Origin: Undaria pinnatifida | Taxonomy: Eukaryota > Sar > Phaeophyceae > Laminariales > Alariaceae | NCBI GenBank assembly: GCA_012845835.1 | Contig: JABAKD010000021.1 | Span: forward strand, 1,005,185 to 1,069,184 | Length of the DNA: 64,000 bases | Direction of reading: 5' to 3' | Shown: positions 1 to 11,489 of the stretch, one piece after another | Layout of the letters: every line of letters starts with the position of its first letter | Numbering within the stretch: the stretch's first letter is position 1 | Made by a program: the position numbers and the translations under genes | The notes under the pieces: generated by a model | The model's input: only the letters and a program-made list of their open reading frames with translations | The model's database searches: none | Told to the model about the DNA's origin: nothing

Positions 1-610
<610 letters not shown>

Positions 611-1577
611 GCCGACGATGTCACCGGTAGCGGCGGTGGCGTTCTTGAAGGTACCGCCGTCCTTGGTCCTTGCTCCCGCGCAGAGGGAGAACACCGCGCA
701 GTAATTCTCCCACACTTGAGCAAAAAATAAAGTGCGGCAGGGCGACATGCACAAAGCAAAAAGTATCAGGAGATGTCACGTGGTTAAAGGTGCAAACGTG
801 CAAACACGTGCTCTGTGAGTGACAACGTACAGGATGCGAGCGGTGGCGGAAAGGCATTGTTTCGTATTCCTGGGCATGTCAAGCGGTTGAAGAGGTGCAG
901 CATGACTGGATCGAACTGCTGTTTCCATGCTTTCTTTGCTGCTGTGTACACAAACTTTAGCACAAAAAAACAGTCACGGCAATTCTGGTCGCGCTCACAA
1001 CTTCAACATGCACGGTTGCTACATGTACGCACAAAAAGCAGCAACAAACGACTCCTAAACTATGGCCCCGTGACAGCCACATCTTCACACGGAAAGTTGT
1101 TGGGTGGGGGGCGGGTGTTCGTGCGCGGCGAGCGAGCGGAGAGCGCGGCAGCCCACGATGATTATCTCACACGCTCGTGCCGGAACGGGCGGTTAGATTG
1201 AATATTCAAACAAAACTCTGCTGCTCACCTTTGTACCCGCGGTCGTCGACTTCGTCCGTTGGGATGCCGATGGAAGGTTTGCCACCGACGTCCTGCAGGC
1301 AGATGTGGCAGTTGTGGGGGTGATCCTTGCTGGGGGCGAGGAACGAGCACGTCACCTTGCACGTTTCCGGGTCCCTCCAGTCGTTTTTGTCGCACGTCGT
1401 GTAGTGCTTGCCGTCCTTTTTCGTGCGGACCCCGAGCCGCCCCTCGGGGCAGTCTTGAGCGTTGAGGCAAAACCACAGGGGGTTGCCGGGTTCCAGCGTA
1501 GTCTTGGGCTTGGAGGGGGATTTAGAACTCTCAGCTGGCTTGCGTTTCAGGGGCGAAGCCTTCGACAGCGCACTCAT
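611..1577 (-). CDS. Small Cys-rich protein, 5' part (two exons, 3' end off window)
   Basis: Exon 1 is 1577-1229, from an ATG followed by a Lys/Ser/Pro-rich start (MSALSKASPLKRKP). It ends at AAAG|GTGAGC in phase 1. Exon 2 is 714-611, entered after TGCTCAAG and ended by GGC|GTAAGT in phase 0. Together they give 151 residues with nine Cys, including WFCLNAQDCPEG, TTCDKNDW, CKVTC and NCHICLQDV, then YCAVFSLCAG in exon 2. The frame is open further upstream to 1808, but the ATG at 1577 begins the charged segment and was preferred. No signal peptide is visible. The paired-Cys pattern suggests a disulfide-rich or metal-binding fold. I do not recognise the family. The gene continues left past the window. 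Confidence 0.65.
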
Positions 1578-1910
1578 GTCTACTGCGAGGGGAGCGGCTG
1601 CTGTGTTGAATTGTGTGCGTGTGCGCGTGTTCGCGTCGGGCGGGTGTGCTGAGGCGACTAAAACGAAGTTTGGTCGAAGTTTTGGTAAAGATCCAGAACC
1701 CACAGCAGCAGCAGCTACACCCCAGCTTCGTTGAGCGGCATCGTTGAGGTTGCGCTTGCTCTCGTTACCCGCGATCGACCTACTACGTGAAAGCTGCGCG
1801 TGCAACAAACCTCACCAGAGGTGAAATAGACGGTATACGTTCGGCTTTGGAGGGTGTGCGTGCCCATCCCCTCTCTGTGCTGACAACACACAACCTCAAC
1901 GCCAATACTC

Positions 1911-2107
1911 CGCAAAACGGGACTGTCACTTTTTTGCGATCGGAAGCAAATGAAAGTGCAGGTTTGCTGCCGAAAGACGAAAGACGTCGGTTCTGCGGGG
2001 TTCGGCGCGCAAAACGGGACTGTCACTTTTTTGCGATCGGAAGCAAATGAAAGTGCAGATTTGCTGCCGAAAGACGAAAGACGTCGGTTCTGCGGGGTTC
2101 GGCGCGC
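1911..2107. repeat. 97-bp tandem duplication
   Basis: Two near-identical copies (1911-2007 and 2008-2107), recognisable by AAAACGGGACTGTCAC at 1914 and 2011 and by GACGTCGGTTCTGCGGGG in each. They lie about 330-530 bp upstream of the chosen ATG of the left-edge gene, so they could sit in its promoter or 5' UTR. That role is inference. Confidence 0.9.
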
Positions 2108-3516
2108 TTTTCACGACGCTGATTCCAACCCAGCAGGGACAATCGAGACTTGCGCACGCAACGAGCCATTCTGTTCGCTAGGCCACCAGGTGCCGCATTG
2201 CGAAGGCGCGAGCCTGGCCGTGCGTCTGGGAGCGCGCTATGAGGGCGCGAAGTTAACGTACTGTTTTCAGAGGGGGTCGAATTTCCCCGCTGCGCTGTGA
2301 GCGACCCAGTCCTGAAGATCCCGATTCCCGTAATATTAGTTACCTCTATTTAGTCATGCGAGAGATCACATTTAAATGGAACACGGGTAAACTCGGCGCA
2401 GACGCAGCTGGGACTAGGCTTGGACACGTTGGGATTTCGTTGAGGCGTCCATGGTTCGTATTTTCAGTCACGGATACGGTCATAAGCTAGACACGCAGCA
2501 GCGCAGTGCTATGATATGGGTGCTCGCGTCCTGCTTTGTACTTTAACTACTTGCTGATTTCCCTCCTCGCAATATACGAGAAATATAATCATCATGTCTT
2601 TACATCAAAGATCGGTATCAACACAACTACAACATCAGAGCGCAGAAGTAGTATTAATAGTGGTTTTCCAATGATAATGTTCGATGGACGGCTGCAGGAC
2701 GACACCAACGAGGGCATTACTTGCTGAACTAGAGTGAAATATCAACTGAAACCGATCAACAAAATAACTCGGTCAGGCACTCGCAGTCTGCCCTGTCAGT
2801 TTTCATACCGTGAGGAGTGAAAATTACTGAAAATTACTGCCCAGAGACCTGAACGAATCGTACACTCGTGCTTCATGTAGCGCATTTAGAGACCACCCGG
2901 GGATGATGTACTTTGCCCCCCCCGATAAAAACGCCTTTCTTCGTGGAATAGGAGGAGATAGGGGCAATTCAAGGATGAAAAAGGCTTTTTTTCACGGAAA
3001 TTTTCGGGTTTCACGTGAGGATTTACTATGGGTAAGGCTGGATCCTGGTCCAGTATGTACTACCTGAAATACTGTACTGGCAATACTGCTGCACTGGCTG
3101 CAGGGGATGCCAGGGTGCCAGTATTTTGACTATTTACGTACGTCCTACAAAAACGCCGCATTAAACAGTGAACACCCATCAATATTCATCACCCCGCATA
3201 TATATATGATAAGTTCAGAGACGGTACCCAGAAACCTCGACCTTTATTAACTAGATAACGCTGGATTTAGAAGTAGTACTCTTTGTCTTTTTTTTTTTGG
3301 CGGAGAGTTTTAGTAAACATCATGTTTTTGTGGAACACTATTGAATATAAGTGGGTGTGTACTCGAGGTGTACTACATCATGATATTTTTATTCACGTCT
3401 CTGAGGCCGCGATTTCGCAAATTGTTCGAGCGAATAGGTTTGGCTTAAACTTGTCTTTGAAACCCATGCCCCACCTTTTGAGATGTATACTCATACTACT
3501 GCTGTTGGTTGCTGTT
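2108..3516. other. Intergenic, nothing recognised
   Basis: Mixed-composition sequence with short A/T runs and only short scattered frames. I see no gene, repeat array or RNA structure I can support. Confidence 0.5.
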
Positions 3517-3800
3517 CTCACATTAACTCGCATCATCAAGTCCGTGGTCACAGGACAGGCTCCAGTTACTCTGGAGCTGAGGAATACACGAGGGGAAAAA
3601 CACAAACAAACCAAAGGTGCTACACGGATGTATCACACATGACGCAATTCATATGCCTCCACCAGAAACATAATATAAAAGTGAAATCGGGAGGCAGCCT
3701 ACGATGTGCCAGGTCCATACTGGTCCATAGGTCTCACTACACGTACTCGCGCCTGGAAAAACCGACTATACCGCTTGCCACCCATGAAAGACTACGACGT
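3517..3800 (+). repeat. Dispersed repeat family R2, copy 1
   Basis: About 280 bp that aligns by eye with 58194-58480. Shared blocks include GTGGTCACAGGACAGGCTCC, AAACACAAA(C/T)AAACCAAAG, GTGAAATCGGGAG against ATGAAATCGGGAG, CCAGGTCCATACTGGT and ATACCGCTTGCCACC. A small internal inverted repeat (CTCCAG...CTGGAG) follows the conserved core. This looks like a short non-autonomous element. Confidence 0.8.
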
Positions 3801-4099
3801 ATATATTACACGTATCCGTAGTATCTATCACTATGCATACGCACGACAAACGCAAGTCGATTCGGAAAAAAATAAACAAAGAAAAGAAAAGAAGGTAAAG
3901 GAAAGAAAAGACAAGAAAGCGAAAAACGAAAAAGGTCTAGACTATAGGCTGCGTGCTGCAATGTGCCGTATTCACGCACACTCCTGTCCATCGTACGACT
4001 CGCTGGCTTTTGCTCTTCTTTCGTTTTTTCGTACACCGAATTGCATTTGAAACCTTTGTCCCAACACGACGTACTTTTTAGACCAACTACTAAGCCAAA

Positions 4100-4220
4100 A
4101 CGCGTAAAACGCGTGCCTCCGGCAGGGCGCCTCCAACGGGGCCTTCTGCGGGGGCCTCCGGCGCCCCCCCCTGACAAGCCCGGGAGAGTCAGGGGTCGCG
4201 GCGAAGCCGCGGCCACCTGT
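4100..4220. repeat. GC-rich dispersed hairpin element
   Basis: A GC-rich island in otherwise AT-balanced DNA. It carries CGTGCCTCCGGCAGGGCGCC and GTCGCGGCGAAGCCGCGGCC, the second partly self-complementary. A diverged copy lies at 34535-34623 (GTGTGCCTTCGGCAAGGTGCC and GTCGCGGCGAAGCCGCAAC). The spacing between the two blocks is similar in both copies. Confidence 0.6.
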
Positions 4221-4255
4221 ACACAGGTCGGGTCCAGTGTTGTGTTCTTACAATA

Positions 4256-4315
4256 ACTCGCAAATCAAGTCCGTGGTCACAGGACAGGCTCCAGTCACTC
4301 TGGAGCTGAGTGTAC
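4256..4315 (+). repeat. Partial copy of dispersed family R2
   Basis: Repeats the core of the 3517 copy (AAGTCCGTGGTCACAGGACA, then CTCCAGTCACTCTGGAGCTG) and stops where the longer copies continue. It is a truncated insertion or a fragment of the same element. Confidence 0.75.
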
Positions 4316-5730
4316 TGGCATAGGACGCAACCAGTACATACTGCTGCTGTACTGCTCCTGTGGCTGGTAGAACTACCAGGGCCCAGCTTTATCTAGGAAA
4401 TACGCATCCTTGGTTATAACTGCTGCGAGGAAACCACACCAACCGAACACCAACCGTGTGCAGATGAATCCAGAGCAGAAGCAGTTTGCACACGCAGAGG
4501 CACCTCCACCTTTCGGTTATAACCAGCAACCAAGCACCAACTGCGTATACATAAATCCAGTTAAACTGCGAACAAGGGCATAAAAATGTAGCTGGTGAGC
4601 CACTGAGGACGTAAGCATAGAGACCGGTTTCAGCATCAACATACACATAGAACGGTCCTTAAATGGGTGCCAGGTACCAGGGTACTCGCCAGGCACGGCA
4701 CAAGAGACGCAATCGATATATTGGCACGCTATAGTAATAACAACGCCACACCACTCACCCTCTTTCTCGTACATCCGATACACTCTAACAAATGTTTGAT
4801 GATGCGAAGGCCTTTCCAATACCAGGTATGCCTCGGGTAAGCCGGCCAGATACAGCCCTACAGCATAGTAGCATTAACAGCAGTAGTAGCTCCTCGCGCA
4901 GTCGGGCGATTGCGGCACACACCCTAAATATAGTATATGGCGTGCTGCTGATGATGATTCGCCTATTTAGCATCTACCAACGCAGCAGCTGTTGTTGGAG
5001 GTGCGGCTTGCTGCGCGACGCGGTCCTAACCATATACAACGTACTCGTACTCGTAGCGGGTATATATCTGTAGTCTATACTTGTCGCTATTTGATTTTGG
5101 AGTAACAAAGACACAGCGATGTCACTCGCATCGCCGTCGGTTCCGCGTTGCGTGGGTTTGATGGGGGAAAGTATTTGTCACATGTGGTATGTGGTCGGCA
5201 CAACGAATGTCCTGTAGAGTCTGATGTTGTTCAGCTGATAACTTTCTTTTCTTTTTCTTGTGGTGCCTGGTACATAATAAGCGTTACCTGGTATGATTTT
5301 ATTCATTTTATTGGTATCATCGTAGATACGATATAGGGCTACAGACAGCAGTATTAACAGCGGTCGTACGTAGCCTGCTTGTGGTCCAAGGAATTTTTGT
5401 TTTGTTCACATCAGCATTTATGCGTTTTTTGGGGCGGGGGAGAAGGGGATTCGCTATTACTCCAGAGTTCTGGATTAATTTGCCACGTCTAGACCTCTTC
5501 CCTGTTGTGCAAATTGACAAAACAAGCAAAATCGCTCTGTTGTTGCCGTGTACGTAGTAGTTTTGTTGCTCAAATCAGAACCATCCTTTTCTTAGCGAAG
5601 GGCTTTGATGGTGTGGTGAATGTTTTTATATCGCTGAGGGAATTCTCCCGTTCTACACACGCACGTCGTCATCAGGCACGTGCGTTTGTTTGTTGTGAAA
5701 GCATCGTGAATTCGAGGTGGTCGACTTGGG
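4316..5730. other. Intergenic, nothing recognised
   Basis: No coherent coding frame. Two short GGTTATAAC-centred segments near 4410 and 4514 resemble each other, but too weakly to call a repeat family. Confidence 0.4.
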
Positions 5731-5935
5731 GTGTGTGTGGGTTCTTCCCATTAAACTGATATTATTTTCACCCATCTACATACAGCACAAACAGCAGTGA
5801 GTGTCCGTCCCGATGCCTCCAAAATATATGATAACGGAGAGACGAGCTCTGTGGTCACGAAACACGAGGCAAAAGAGGTACAATGCAAATAATAGACCAA
5901 GGTGATTTAGCCCATGCAATAATGAACCGTACGTG
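5731..5935 (+). repeat. Dispersed short element S1, copy at 5.7 kb
   Basis: Begins with a TG run and GGTTCTTCCCATTAAACTG. It continues with AGTGTCCGTCCCGATGCCTC and ends around GAGCTCTGTGGTCACGAAAC. The same order of blocks recurs at 28478, 53243, 54408, 56398 and, inverted, 56660. Length and dispersal are SINE- or MITE-like. I see no clear Pol III boxes or terminal inverted repeats. Confidence 0.65.
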
Positions 5936-5978
5936 AAAAACCATTTTGGGATACACACACAAACACCAACACACTCTA

Positions 5979-6640
5979 CGAAGTGAAATGTTTGTGTGTT
6001 GTGTTGTTTTTTTTTTTGTTGTCCCGCATCGTGATGTAGCAGGATCGAACAGCAGAGGCGCAAACGTTCCAGCGCATGCACCACCAGCGCTGGGTTGGCA
6101 GGCCAGCCGAAGGGTGCTTTTATGCTACTACTAGCAGTGTAGAGTGTGTTGGTGTTCGTGTGTGTGTCCCAAAATGCACCCACGAGGTGGTTGTTTGCGT
6201 GCGAGGGTGTAGTTCGTCGCGCCGTTTGATTTGAATCGCAGCCGTTTGAATTTTATGGTTTTGTAAGGACGAGGAGGGTTTTTTGGGAAGGGATTAACGA
6301 AGTGAAATGTTTGTGTGTTGTGTTTTTTTTTTTTGTTGTCCCGCATCGTGATGTAGCAGGATCGAACAGCAGAGGCGCAAACGTTCCAGCGCATGCACCA
6401 CCAGCGCTGGGTTGGCAGGCCAGCCGAAGGGTGCTTGTATGCTTCTACTAGCAGTGTAGAGTGTGTTGGTGTTCGTGTGTGTCCCAAAATGCACCCACGA
6501 GGTGGTTGTTTGCGTGCGAGGGTGTAGTTCGTCACGCCGTTTGATTTGAATCGCAGCCGTTTGAATTTTACGGTTTTGTAAGGACGAGGAGGGTTTTTTG
6601 GGAAGGGATTTTTTTGTCCGCAGCCCAGGGCACAACGAAG
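5979..6640. repeat. Tandem subrepeats of about 320-340 bp
   Basis: Units begin with ACGAAGTGAAATGTTTGTGT at about 5979, 6298 and 6635, and again at 7269 and 7606. Each carries a poly-T, the block GTCCCGCATCGTGATGTAGC and, in full units, a TG-rich tract and GTAAGGACGAGGAGGG. The unit starting near 6635 lacks the middle section and runs into the G/C hairpin. Confidence 0.85.
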
Positions 6641-8059
6641 TGAAATGTTTGTGTGTTGTGTTGTTTTTTTTTGTTGTTGTCCCGCATCGTGATGTAGCAG
6701 GATCGAACAGCAGAGGCGCAAACGTTCCAGCGAACGGTGCTTGGATGCTAGTAGCAGTGTCGGGGGGGGGCGACGCGCCCCCCTCCGAACCCCCCCCCCC
6801 GGGCCCGACACAGTGTGCGTTGGAAGGACCCTCACCAGTGTGCGTTCGAAAAAGTACATGGAAAAACTATAGTATGTATTTTTAATAACAAATAATTTCA
6901 AGTATGTCACGAGCGGCCTCCGGCCGCGTGACGAACGCCCCCCGGCCGCGTGACGGTGGCACATCAAACTCCACCCCTCTACCTCTTACGAAACCCCTCC
7001 AAAGGTCTAGGAAATCAGGCCAACCCGGACTCTGGTATCCCCTCTCCCCTTTTCTGCCGCGCTATCTACCTCTCACAGTCCCCCCAACTTTTATGCTACT
7101 ACTAGCAGTGTAGAGTGTGTTGGTGTTCGTGTGTGTGTCCCAAAATGCACCCACGAGGTGGTTGTTTGCGTGCGAGGGTGTAGTTCGTCGCGCTGTTTGA
7201 TTTGAATCGCAGCCGTTTGAATTTTATGGTTTTGTAAGGACGAGGAGGGTTTTTTGGGAAGGGATTAACGAAGTGAAATGTTTGTGTGTTGTGTTTTTTT
7301 TTTTTGTTGTCCCGCATCGTGATGTAGCAGGATCGAACAGCAGAGGCGCAAACGTTCCAGCGCATGCACCACCAGCGCTGGGTTGGCAGGCCAGCCGAAG
7401 GGTGCTTGTATGCTTCTACTAGCAGTGTAGAGTGTGTTGGTGTTCGTGTGTGTCCCAAAATGCACCCACGAGGTGGTTGTTTGCGTGCGAGGGTGTAGTT
7501 CGTCACGCCGTTTGATTTGAATCGCAGCCGTTTGAATTTTACGGTTTTGTAAGGACGAGGAGGGTTTTTTGGGAAGGGATTTTTTTGTCCGCAGCCCAGG
7601 GCACAACGAAGTGAAATGTTTGTGTGTTGTGTTGTTTTTTTTTGTTGTTGTCCCGCATCGTGATGTAGCAGGATCGAACAGCAGAGGCGCAAACGTTCCA
7701 GCGAACGGTGCTTGGATGCTAGTAGCAGTGTCGGGGGGGGGCGACGCGCCCCCCTCCGAACCCCCCCCCCCGGGCCCGACACAGTGTGCGTTGGAAGGAC
7801 CCTCACCAGTGTGCGTTCGAAAAAGTACATGGAAAAACTATAGTATGTATTTTTAATAACAAATAATTTCAAGTATGTCACGAGCGGCCTCCGGCCGCGT
7901 GACGAACGCCCCCCGGCCGCGTGACGGTGGCACATCAAACTCCACCCCTCTACCTCTTACGAAACCCCTCCAAAGGTCTAGGAAATCAGGCCAACCCGGA
8001 CTCTGGTATCCCCTCTCCCCTTTTCTGCCGCGCTATCTACCTCTCACAGTCCCCCCAAC
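6118..8059. repeat. 971-bp direct tandem duplication
   Basis: The block starting TTTTATGCTACTACTAGCAG at about 6117 is repeated 971 bp later at about 7088, nearly base for base, including poly-T and poly-G tracts. Differences are a handful of substitutions, so the duplication is recent or kept uniform. Long minus-strand open frames of 278 residues appear identically in both halves, but they cross low-complexity DNA and have no recognisable protein content. I treat them as non-coding. Confidence 0.95.
6757..6812. other. G/C hairpin within the duplicated unit
   Basis: GTGTCGGGGGGGGG on one side and CCCCCCGGGCCCGACAC on the other form an extended inverted repeat around a short GC loop. An identical copy is at 7728-7783. 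It is followed by GC-rich CGGCCGCGTGACG repeats. Possible roles (structure, replication pausing) are inference. Confidence 0.7.
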
Positions 8060-10130
8060 ATTTTTATTTCTTTACACCGACTTCTTGAAACCTGATTCCG
8101 CCTCCCTCTTGAGCGACAGGGCGGGCGGGTGAGAAAGTCGATCAATTCTAATAGGCACTCTACTTGACTCCTTTCGACCCTATGGTGCTACGCGCTCTCG
8201 CTCCCCTGCGCCCCAGGCGATCGTCCCTGGCAAGCGCGACAGCTCTTCTGTCACCGCTTGTCGCCGCTGGCTGGCTATCCTATTTTCGCGTCTCGCGAGA
8301 CGATCGACAATATTTCGTCTGTTAAATCAGAATCGCTTGTACGCCTCCACAAACACCACTTTGATGTAAAAAAATGTGACAAATCGACTGGAATTGAGTG
8401 TCAACGAGCGCGCGTGTGCGAAGGAGCGGGCCGAGTGAGTTAAGGCGATGAGGCAGCCATGGAGAACCGCAGCAGCAGGAGGATGGCACCCGGAGACACA
8501 CCACAGGCACGCACAACATCATCACGAGAGCAGCGATCGTCTTTCTTTCTGGATTTTTACGAGGCAGTAGTAGACTATAGATGCAAACCGGCTCGTCATC
8601 CAGCAAGCAAGCAGCTCGCCTCACAGAGTTGGGCTTGTCAGCCCTTGTCCGCGGCAGTGTCGGGTTACGGACAAGTACGATGATGTCGTTGTCGATTGTA
8701 TGCCGTCGACCCTTACCCGCCAGATCCTGGATATCAGAGAGGGAGGGACGCTTGTGCGAGGGGCAGCACGCCAAAAAGTCGGGCGGCAGGACCGATGGAC
8801 GACCGATATAGGTGTAACGCGTCGTGGCGTGGCACGTCGGCTCAACTTGCTGCTCTCGCTTCTAATCGGCATGCGAATAACGCGCGATGGAATCAGCGAA
8901 CCGCAATTCGTCAACATAGTCAAGGGCGTCTAACTGTGTAGGTGCAGTTGGCGTGTCACCAGGAGTGAGCGGAGGTCGAAATATAGGAGTCCCAATAGGC
9001 TCTGCGCGATCACGGTCGGACGGGATCAGCACCGCGGGGTCCGGAGGAGCGGCGGGAGCAGGAGTCGCGGCGGTCAACGGGCTCGGCCGCGGCCGTGGGA
9101 CTCGCGGCTGGGTGTCGACACTCCGGAAGATGGTCGAGGGGCCCTACCAGGCCCGAATCCACAATCTACAGCTGGGGTGCACTCTCGGCTGCTGTCGATG
9201 TTCGTTGGCGCGTCGTCGACGACGGAGGGCCTGGAGTGCCAAGCAAAGCAGAGAGGGACACAGCCGAACCGGTGGTCGCGGCGGAGTGTAGAACTCCTTG
9301 ATAGAGGAGTCGGCTGTGATTTGGGAGTCGTTGCAGCCAGGGCATTTGCGGAGCCCGTGCCGCCCTCGATGGGTATGGCATCAAGCGAATCAAAATATTG
9401 CCAGCGGCAGGCGAAATCAACCCGCGGCCGGTGTAGCCTTCGGCAGTGGCGACGGAGGCAGAAACACAAGCGACAAATCTCCCCGGGGAAGCAGAAAGGC
9501 CGTCAATCTTTGTACGTGGCTCGTGTGTGCGACAGTAATGTGGTAGAGATAAGAGGGAGCCCACCCAAGACAGCATGTTTAGTGCGGGGCACGAGCCCAC
9601 CCAAGACCGTGCTTTCGGCGAGGAGCACGAGTCCACCCATGGCAGTGCTTTCGGTGCGGGGCACGAGTCCACCCAAGCCAAGGCCTGGGATCGGCGAGGA
9701 GGGAGCGTGCAGCCCGCCGGTCCGTAAGAGGTAGATACCGCTATCTCCAACGGGGTTGCGGCCTGTCAACCCCACGGGGTTGAAGTTTGTCAAGCCACTG
9801 TAGTCGTACTCTGTAGCAGGTTCTGGTAAGCGGGCCAGAAAAAGCGGCGATGCCGTTGGCGCTGCCTTTGCGGTGCTTGAGTGTGCAATCGAACGCGGTG
9901 ACGAACTCAAGCTACCGCCGGACTGGTGCATTGAGGGTCCCCACTGTGACACTGATCTCCTATGCCTTGTGGCCGCAGAATATGCGGAACTTTGTTCCCC
10001 ACAGTATCCTCGGAGGAGTTTGGGAGCCAAAACAATGCTGCCGGTCCCCAAACGTAAAGGAGTCCGGCGCCTCTACGAGTCGAGCGTTGGTCGACTGATA
10101 TGCGCGATTTTCACGGTGAACGCAACGTCG
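8060..10130 (-). pseudogene. Broken coding-like fragments, minus strand
   Basis: Several minus-strand segments look translated but are split between frames and stops. One near 9000-8870 contains LDALDYVDELRFADSIARYS. One near 8774-8520 contains PSLSDIQDLAGKGRRH and DNDIIVLVRNP. One near 10130-9850 contains LDDVAFTVKIAHISRPT and FVTAFDCTLKHRKGS. None keeps a full-length frame. They follow the NADAR frame on the same strand and could be its decayed continuation or transposon debris. I recognise no family. Confidence 0.3.
9553..9690. repeat. 36-bp minisatellite, four copies
   Basis: GAG(C/T)CCACCC recurs at 9557, 9593, 9629 and 9665, an exact 36-bp period. This is a 12-codon repeat in any frame (minus strand: LGGLVPRTES-type). 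Neighbouring units differ by a few bases. Confidence 0.85.
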
Positions 10131-10319
10131 TCCAGCGTCACAGTAGTAACCCCGACGAAACAGGGGCCGTGTTCTGACAGCGCAAGGTCAAAACCTCCAC
10201 GGCGTTTAGTTGGCCAGCGCGCCCGAGAAATAGGTTGGAAACTCCGAAGGGGAACCTTTGCGAGCGCTGGTCGCTTTCAACTTCCCGGTCGCGGCGGACG
10301 AGACTTCTTGGTGATTTCA

Positions 10320-11097
10320 TTCGCAGTGCAGGTGCGGAACCAACTAGGGGAGGCCTGGTGCGCCGACCCGGTCTCACTGTCGCAAATATCTTCGGGAACG
10401 GCAGCAAGTACCTCACCGAGCAAATTTGTCCTCTCCACAGGCATGGGTTGTTGGCCCTGAAATCACCCGTCTGGAGACCAATACTCCACACTGGGTCCAG
10501 AGGGCTAGATTCAGCCTGAATCTTGTTGTTAGAGCTCAAAAGGTGATATCTTATGGCTGGATTCTGCGTGAATTTGGCGTAGGTGCCAGATAGCACCGGC
10601 GTTTTGCTTCTCCCTGTCCCCAACACCGGAGTCAAAGTTGCGCACGCCTCGACCGATGCGGTTGCGTGTGCCTGGACTAGATGCGACGACATGATGAGCT
10701 CTACTGCTCGATGATATTGGAAAGGCCTGGTCTTTTCGGCCATTGTATACTGCTCCGAGCAAGAATATGGCACGTCATGCGCGCCAAATGACGAAGGAGA
10801 CCACGGTGAAAAATAGGATGGGGGCTGCCAGAACAACACCACTTTGTCTTTTGAGAGAAGGGTGAAAAGCCGTGTGGGAATTTGGGCCTGCAATGTCTCC
10901 GTCCGGGAACACCAGGCCTCGAGAGCACGACGCGAATCCGAACCGGCGGGTTCTCGCCTCCGGTCTTCTTCGCTCGTTGGCGGAAAAACGCGAGAATCCG
11001 CTCTAACTGCAACCGGAAAATGGCAAACGCCGACGGGGCCAACCCGTTGGTAGCCTTGTTGGACATTTGGCTCTGCAACGTCTCCTTCTGGGGACAC
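10320..11097 (-). pseudogene. NADAR (YbiA-like) domain reading frame with a frameshift near its end
   Basis: The minus-strand frame 11097-10138 contains a near-complete NADAR domain (10850 to about 10380). Visible signatures in order are VVLFWQPPSYFSPW, YSCSEQYTMAEKTRPF, GTYAKFTQNPAIRYHLLSS, QAESSPLDPVWSIGL and NNPCLWRG. The last motif of the family, a Gly-x-Asn-Leu-Leu-Gly block, is found only after a one-base shift near 10428 (TNLLGEVLAAVPEDI). So either the frame is broken or an indel or splice is present. NADAR domains are N-glycosidases: YbiA-type members act on riboflavin-pathway intermediates, and others remove ADP-ribose from guanine. The segment upstream of the domain is the 230-bp repeat array, and no convincing start codon is visible. 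Substrate here is unknown. Confidence 0.65.
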
Positions 11098-11480
11098 CAG
11101 TCCTCAGCTCTTCGGGCCTGTAGTGTCCCCTTGCGGGAGCATCAGGCCTCGGGAGCAAGATGGAAGTCCGAACCCGCGGTTTCTTGCCTCGAGTCCTCCT
11201 CACTCGCTGGTGGAAACTGGCCAGAAGCCACTCTCACTGTACCAGAAAACGAGTCCAACACCGACGGTGCCAACCCGTCCGTAATCTCGTTGGGCATTTT
11301 GGTCTGCAATGTCTTCCTCTGGGAACACCTGTCCTCGGCACGTTGGGCCTGTATTGACCTCTTCAGGAACACCAGGCTTCGGGAGCACGACGCGAGTCCA
11401 AACCCACAGTTTCTCGCGTCGTGGTCGCTTCGCTCTTTGGTGCATAGTCGCAGAAACTGTTCTAACTGCGCCCGAAGGAT
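10880..11480. repeat. 230-bp tandem array, about 2.5 units
   Basis: The marker AGGC(C/T)TCG(A/G)GAGCA occurs at 10914, 11144 and 11374, exactly 230 bp apart. Flanking blocks such as CCAACCCGTTGGTAGCC and CCAACCCGTCCGTAATC align between units. On the minus strand the units encode related Gln/Ser/Glu-rich peptides (for example EEDSRQETAGSD and EEDRRREPAGSD), although 230 is not a multiple of three. The array abuts the 5' side of the NADAR domain. Confidence 0.9.
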
Positions 11481-11489
11481 TAGGGGATC

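Noticed and set aside
6131-6967. 278-codon minus-strand frame, repeated at 7102-7938
   Set aside because: Lies on the duplicated repeat block with poly-T and G/C runs. The identical copies are explained by DNA duplication, and no protein motif is visible.
8953-9291. Gly/Arg-rich plus-strand frame
   Set aside because: Composition-driven in GC-rich DNA. The minus-strand reading looks more protein-like, though also broken.
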